Source: CAYQTE01 sp964420285 (lineage in GTDB: Bacteria; Planctomycetota; Phycisphaerae; Tepidisphaerales; Tepidisphaeraceae). Taken from it: DNA of 7,501 nucleotides. The DNA lies in assembly GCA_964420285.1 (NCBI GenBank), contig CAYQTE010000132.1:1-7501 (forward strand), written 5' to 3'. Below, in pieces: positions 6,033 through 7,501 of the stretch. A program made the position numbers and the translations under genes. Under the pieces are notes generated by a model. It searched no databases and was not told the origin of the DNA. It saw nothing but the letters and a program-made list of their open reading frames with translations. Every line of letters starts with the position of its first letter. Within the stretch, counting starts at the first letter, position 1.

Positions 6033-6968
6033 TCACCTCGCCGCCGCGTGTGCGTCAACCTGCTTTTCCGCGTGATAGCTGCTCCGAACCAGCGGGCCGG
6101 ATTCGACGTGACGCAGGCCCTTACTCTGGCCCAATTCCTTCCACCGCGCAAATTCGTCCGGATGAACCCACCGCTCCACCGGCAGATGCGCGGCCGTCGG
6201 CTGCATGTATTGGCCCAGGGTCAGAATCTGGCAACCGGCCGCGACCAGATCGTCCAGCACGGATTCGATCTCGCCGGCCTCCTCGCCCAGACCCAGCATC
6301 ATTCCGGTCTTGGTTACAAGCCCGCGATCGCGCGAAATCCGCAGCAGTTCCAGCGACCTGGCGTATTTCGCCTGCGGCCGCACGCGCTTGTACAAACGCG
6401 GCACGGTCTCCACGTTGTGATTGAGAATCTCCGGCTTCTCGACGAGCACCAGGTCCAATGCCGCCCAATCCCCCGCAAAATCCGGGATCAGCACCTCAAT
6501 CTTCGTCCACGGCGATTGCGCTCGAATCTGCCGAATTGTCTCCGCCCATACGCCAGCGCCGCCGTCGGGCAATTCATCGCGGTTCACGCTGGTAATCACG
6601 GCGTGGCGCAATTTCATCTCCCGCACCGCCAGCCCCACGCGCCGCGGCTCATCCAGATCGAGCACGGGAGGCCGGCCGGTGGCGATATGACAAAACCCGC
6701 ACGACCGTGTACAGACATCGCCCAGGATCATGACCGTGGCCGTGCCCGCCGCCCAGCATTCCCCCATGTTCGGGCACTTGGCCGATTGGCATACCGTGTG
6801 CAGGTTCTGCTCGGTGACCAGGGCCATGAGCCGCCCATACTCCGGCCCGCCGGGCAGCTTGGCCTTGAGCCAGGAAGGCTTGCGCGAAACCACCGCCGGC
6901 GCGGCAACCGCGCCCGCCGCACCATCCGCGCCGCTGGAAAGAATCCGATCGTTCAGTGAATAAGCCAT
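6033..6968 (-). CDS. lipA: Lipoyl synthase (radical SAM, lipoic acid synthetase)
   Basis: LipA inserts two sulfur atoms into the octanoyl group on E2 or GcvH proteins to make the lipoyl cofactor of 2-oxoacid dehydrogenases and the glycine cleavage system. The 311-residue protein shows the full LipA signature: the auxiliary-cluster motif CQSAKCPNMGEC (Cys60, 65, 71), the radical SAM motif CTRSCGFC (Cys86, 90, 93) and the C-terminal RSSYHAE (295-301), whose Ser ligates the auxiliary cluster. The VNRDELPDGGAGVWAETI, VLIPDFAGD, LNHNVETVPRLY, KTGMMLGLGE and LTLGQYMQPT blocks are also present. The length is close to the E. coli enzyme (321 residues). The ATG at 6968 is chosen; an upstream TTG at 7004 would add 12 residues, but it lies beside the candidate promoter -10 box and lacks a ribosome binding site. 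The ribosome binding site at 6968 is itself weak. No lipB is in the window. Confidence 0.97.
   Translation of the reverse strand: MAYSLNDRILSSGADGAAGAVAAPAVVSRKPSWLKAKLPGGPEYGRLMALVTEQNLHTVCQSAKCPNMGECWAAGTATVMILGDVCTRSCGFCHIATGRPPVLDLDEPRRVGLAVREMKLRHAVITSVNRDELPDGGAGVWAETIRQIRAQSPWTKIEVLIPDFAGDWAALDLVLVEKPEILNHNVETVPRLYKRVRPQAKYARSLELLRISRDRGLVTKTGMMLGLGEEAGEIESVLDDLVAAGCQILTLGQYMQPTAAHLPVERWVHPDEFARWKELGQSKGLRHVESGPLVRSSYHAEKQVDAHAAAR
6034..6039 (-). promoter_or_regulatory. Ribosome binding site of the HAD gene inside the end of lipA
   Basis: Read on the minus strand, GAGGTG overlaps the last lipA codons and the first two bases of its TGA stop, 4 bases before the HAD ATG at 6029. A ribosome terminating on lipA is positioned to restart on the HAD gene. 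Confidence 0.7.
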
Positions 6969-7003
6969 CTTGCGGGCAAATATCGCCCACTCCTGTTCCC
7001 ACA

Positions 7004-7032
7004 ATACTATCGGCCGTCCGGCGGGGCATCAA
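7004..7032 (-). promoter_or_regulatory. Candidate lipA promoter
   Basis: Read on the minus strand, TTGATG (7032-7027) is followed by exactly 17 bases and then TAGTAT (7009-7004). Each hexamer matches the sigma-70 consensus at four of six positions. Transcription would start near 6997, giving a leader of about 29 nt before the lipA ATG at 6968. This is a motif match only. Confidence 0.45.
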
Positions 7033-7052
7033 ATACGCTTGATGAAATGCCC
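7024..7052. repeat. Nested inverted repeat overlapping the lipA -35 region
   Basis: CATCAA (7027-7032) and TTGATG (7039-7044) are perfect inverted 6-base arms around ATACGC. GGGCAT (7024-7029) and ATGCCC (7047-7052) form an overlapping outer pair. The candidate -35 TTGATG on the minus strand is one arm of this repeat. This arrangement could be an operator for a dimeric regulator or a small hairpin; which one cannot be decided from one sequence. Confidence 0.4.
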
Positions 7053-7093
7053 GGCGAACGCATGCCATTTGCCGCGCCCACCATTTTCCTCTT

Positions 7094-7120
7094 CCTCTCC
7101 CCGCACTCGGGGGGGAGTGG
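7094..7120. terminator. GC-rich hairpin after the upstream minus-strand gene
   Basis: CCTCTCCCC (7094-7102) pairs with GGGGAGTGG (7112-7120) with one mismatch, around the loop GCACTCGGG. It lies 14 bases beyond the stop of the minus-strand coding fragment at 7135, so it could end that transcript. No T-run follows on the minus strand, where the next bases are purine-rich (AAGAGGAAAA), so it may be a processing or dispersed palindrome rather than an intrinsic terminator. Confidence 0.35.
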
Positions 7121-7134
7121 ATCGAGTACTGGAG

Positions 7135-7350
7135 TCATGGCATGGTCGTTGGCGCAGTCGTCGCATCATCCGGCTTCCAGTGGACGCGATACAGATGGCC
7201 GTCCGCGATGCGGAAATAGACCAGCGTGCCGTCGGGGTCGAAGTGGTAGGGGCATTGGCCGTTGTAGGAGTGGCCGTTGTCGAAGCTCAATTGGTCGACA
7301 ACCCTCGTGTTCGGGTGCCACTCGGCATTAACCAGATCGGCCGTCGGCAA
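7135..7350 (-). CDS. Hypothetical protein, C-terminal coding fragment or TTG-started small gene
   Basis: The frame gives 71 residues from a TTG at 7350: it opens MPTADLVNAEWHP and ends HWKPDDATTAPTTMP. Codon third positions are strongly GC, and the residue mix (aromatic-rich, with YHFDPDGTLVYFR and ADGHLYRVHW) looks like real protein. I do not recognise the family. The frame stays open upstream to a TGA at 7462-7464 and reads DWYAHFKDWYINADGNS just before the TTG, which also looks coding. There is no ATG or GTG in that stretch. The true gene is therefore probably longer and broken, or it starts at the TTG. No signal peptide or known motif was found. It is on the same strand as lipA, with about 170 nt between them. 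Confidence 0.45.
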   Translation of the reverse strand: MPTADLVNAEWHPNTRVVDQLSFDNGHSYNGQCPYHFDPDGTLVYFRIADGHLYRVHWKPDDATTAPTTMP

Positions 7351-7461
7351 GACAAGACTGCCCGGAAGGCTATTACCATCGGCGTTGATGTACCAGTCCT
7401 TGAAATGGGCATACCAATCCTTGCTCGTGCCGTGCGCAACAGCGTACGCTAGTGTAGTGTC

Positions 7462-7501
7462 TCAATCTGATTGCATTTTATCCAGCACGGCTTTCGCCCG
7501 G
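7462..7501 (-). pseudogene. Partial coding end at the window edge, in frame with the fragment at 7135
   Basis: Read on the minus strand the edge gives RAKAVLDKMQSD followed by TGA (7464-7462). The frame is the same as that of the open stretch 7461-7135. Either this is the C-terminus of a separate gene entering from outside the window, or the TGA is a nonsense change inside one longer gene whose remainder is the fragment downstream. Twelve residues are too few to identify it. Confidence 0.3.

Noticed and set aside
5583..6959. Plus-strand open frames opposite the HAD gene and lipA (5583-5900, 5907-6959)
   Set aside because: They are shadows of two minus-strand genes with complete catalytic motifs.
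6968..7004. TTG start at 7004 for lipA
   Set aside because: It abuts the candidate -10 box, has no ribosome binding site and adds 12 residues not needed for the family's core.
7007..7084. 25-codon minus-strand frame upstream of lipA (ATG at 7084, after AGGAAGAGG)
   Set aside because: The ribosome binding site is tempting for a leader peptide, but the frame ends inside the candidate promoter and the peptide (MVGAANGMRSPG...) has no regulatory codon run; too weak to call.

Overview
The window looks like high-GC chromosomal DNA from a planctomycete, probably Phycisphaerae-like. Three things point there: an N-terminal sorting-type motif (LESRRLLS, a variant of the planctomycete LEPR-XLL motif) on a giant surface protein, planctomycete-style Ig-like repeats of the 'NGVATF..AGTYTLAASD' kind, and a stand-alone protein built of homing-endonuclease-associated repeats. 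The taxonomic call is inference; there is no rRNA or other marker except lipA.

Layout. Bases 1-215 hold a leader with a perfect TATAAT box and a strong ribosome binding site. Bases 216-4706 (+) encode a 1496-residue modular exoprotein: LEPR-XLL-like N-terminus, CBM4/9-like jelly roll, one Ig-like repeat, a cadherin-like repeat, a complete sedolisin (S53) serine-carboxyl peptidase, five tandem Ig-like repeats and a ten-unit RTX calcium-binding beta-roll. Bases 4761-5534 (+) encode a 257-residue protein made of four ~62-67 residue repeats with no nuclease domain. A REP/BIME-like pair of inverted palindromes with GTAG heads (5552-5617) sits between this gene and the convergent minus-strand genes. 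On the minus strand, lipA (lipoyl synthase, 6968-6033) is followed after 3 nt by a small HAD phosphatase-like gene (6029-5664) whose ribosome binding site lies inside the end of lipA. A lipA promoter candidate, overlapping a hairpin, is at 7004-7032. Further upstream on the minus strand is coding-like sequence (7135-7501) interrupted by an in-frame TGA and lacking a convincing start.

How they fit together. The exoprotein is probably an exported calcium-dependent peptidase or adhesin carrying its own carbohydrate-binding module. The repeat protein is probably nucleic-acid binding. lipA and the HAD gene form a translationally coupled pair; LipA makes the lipoyl cofactor, while the HAD substrate is unknown. 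No CRISPR array, tRNA, rRNA or complete transposon was seen. The most noteworthy items are the unusual sedolisin architecture without a recognisable propeptide, the nuclease-free four-repeat protein and the REP-like pair.
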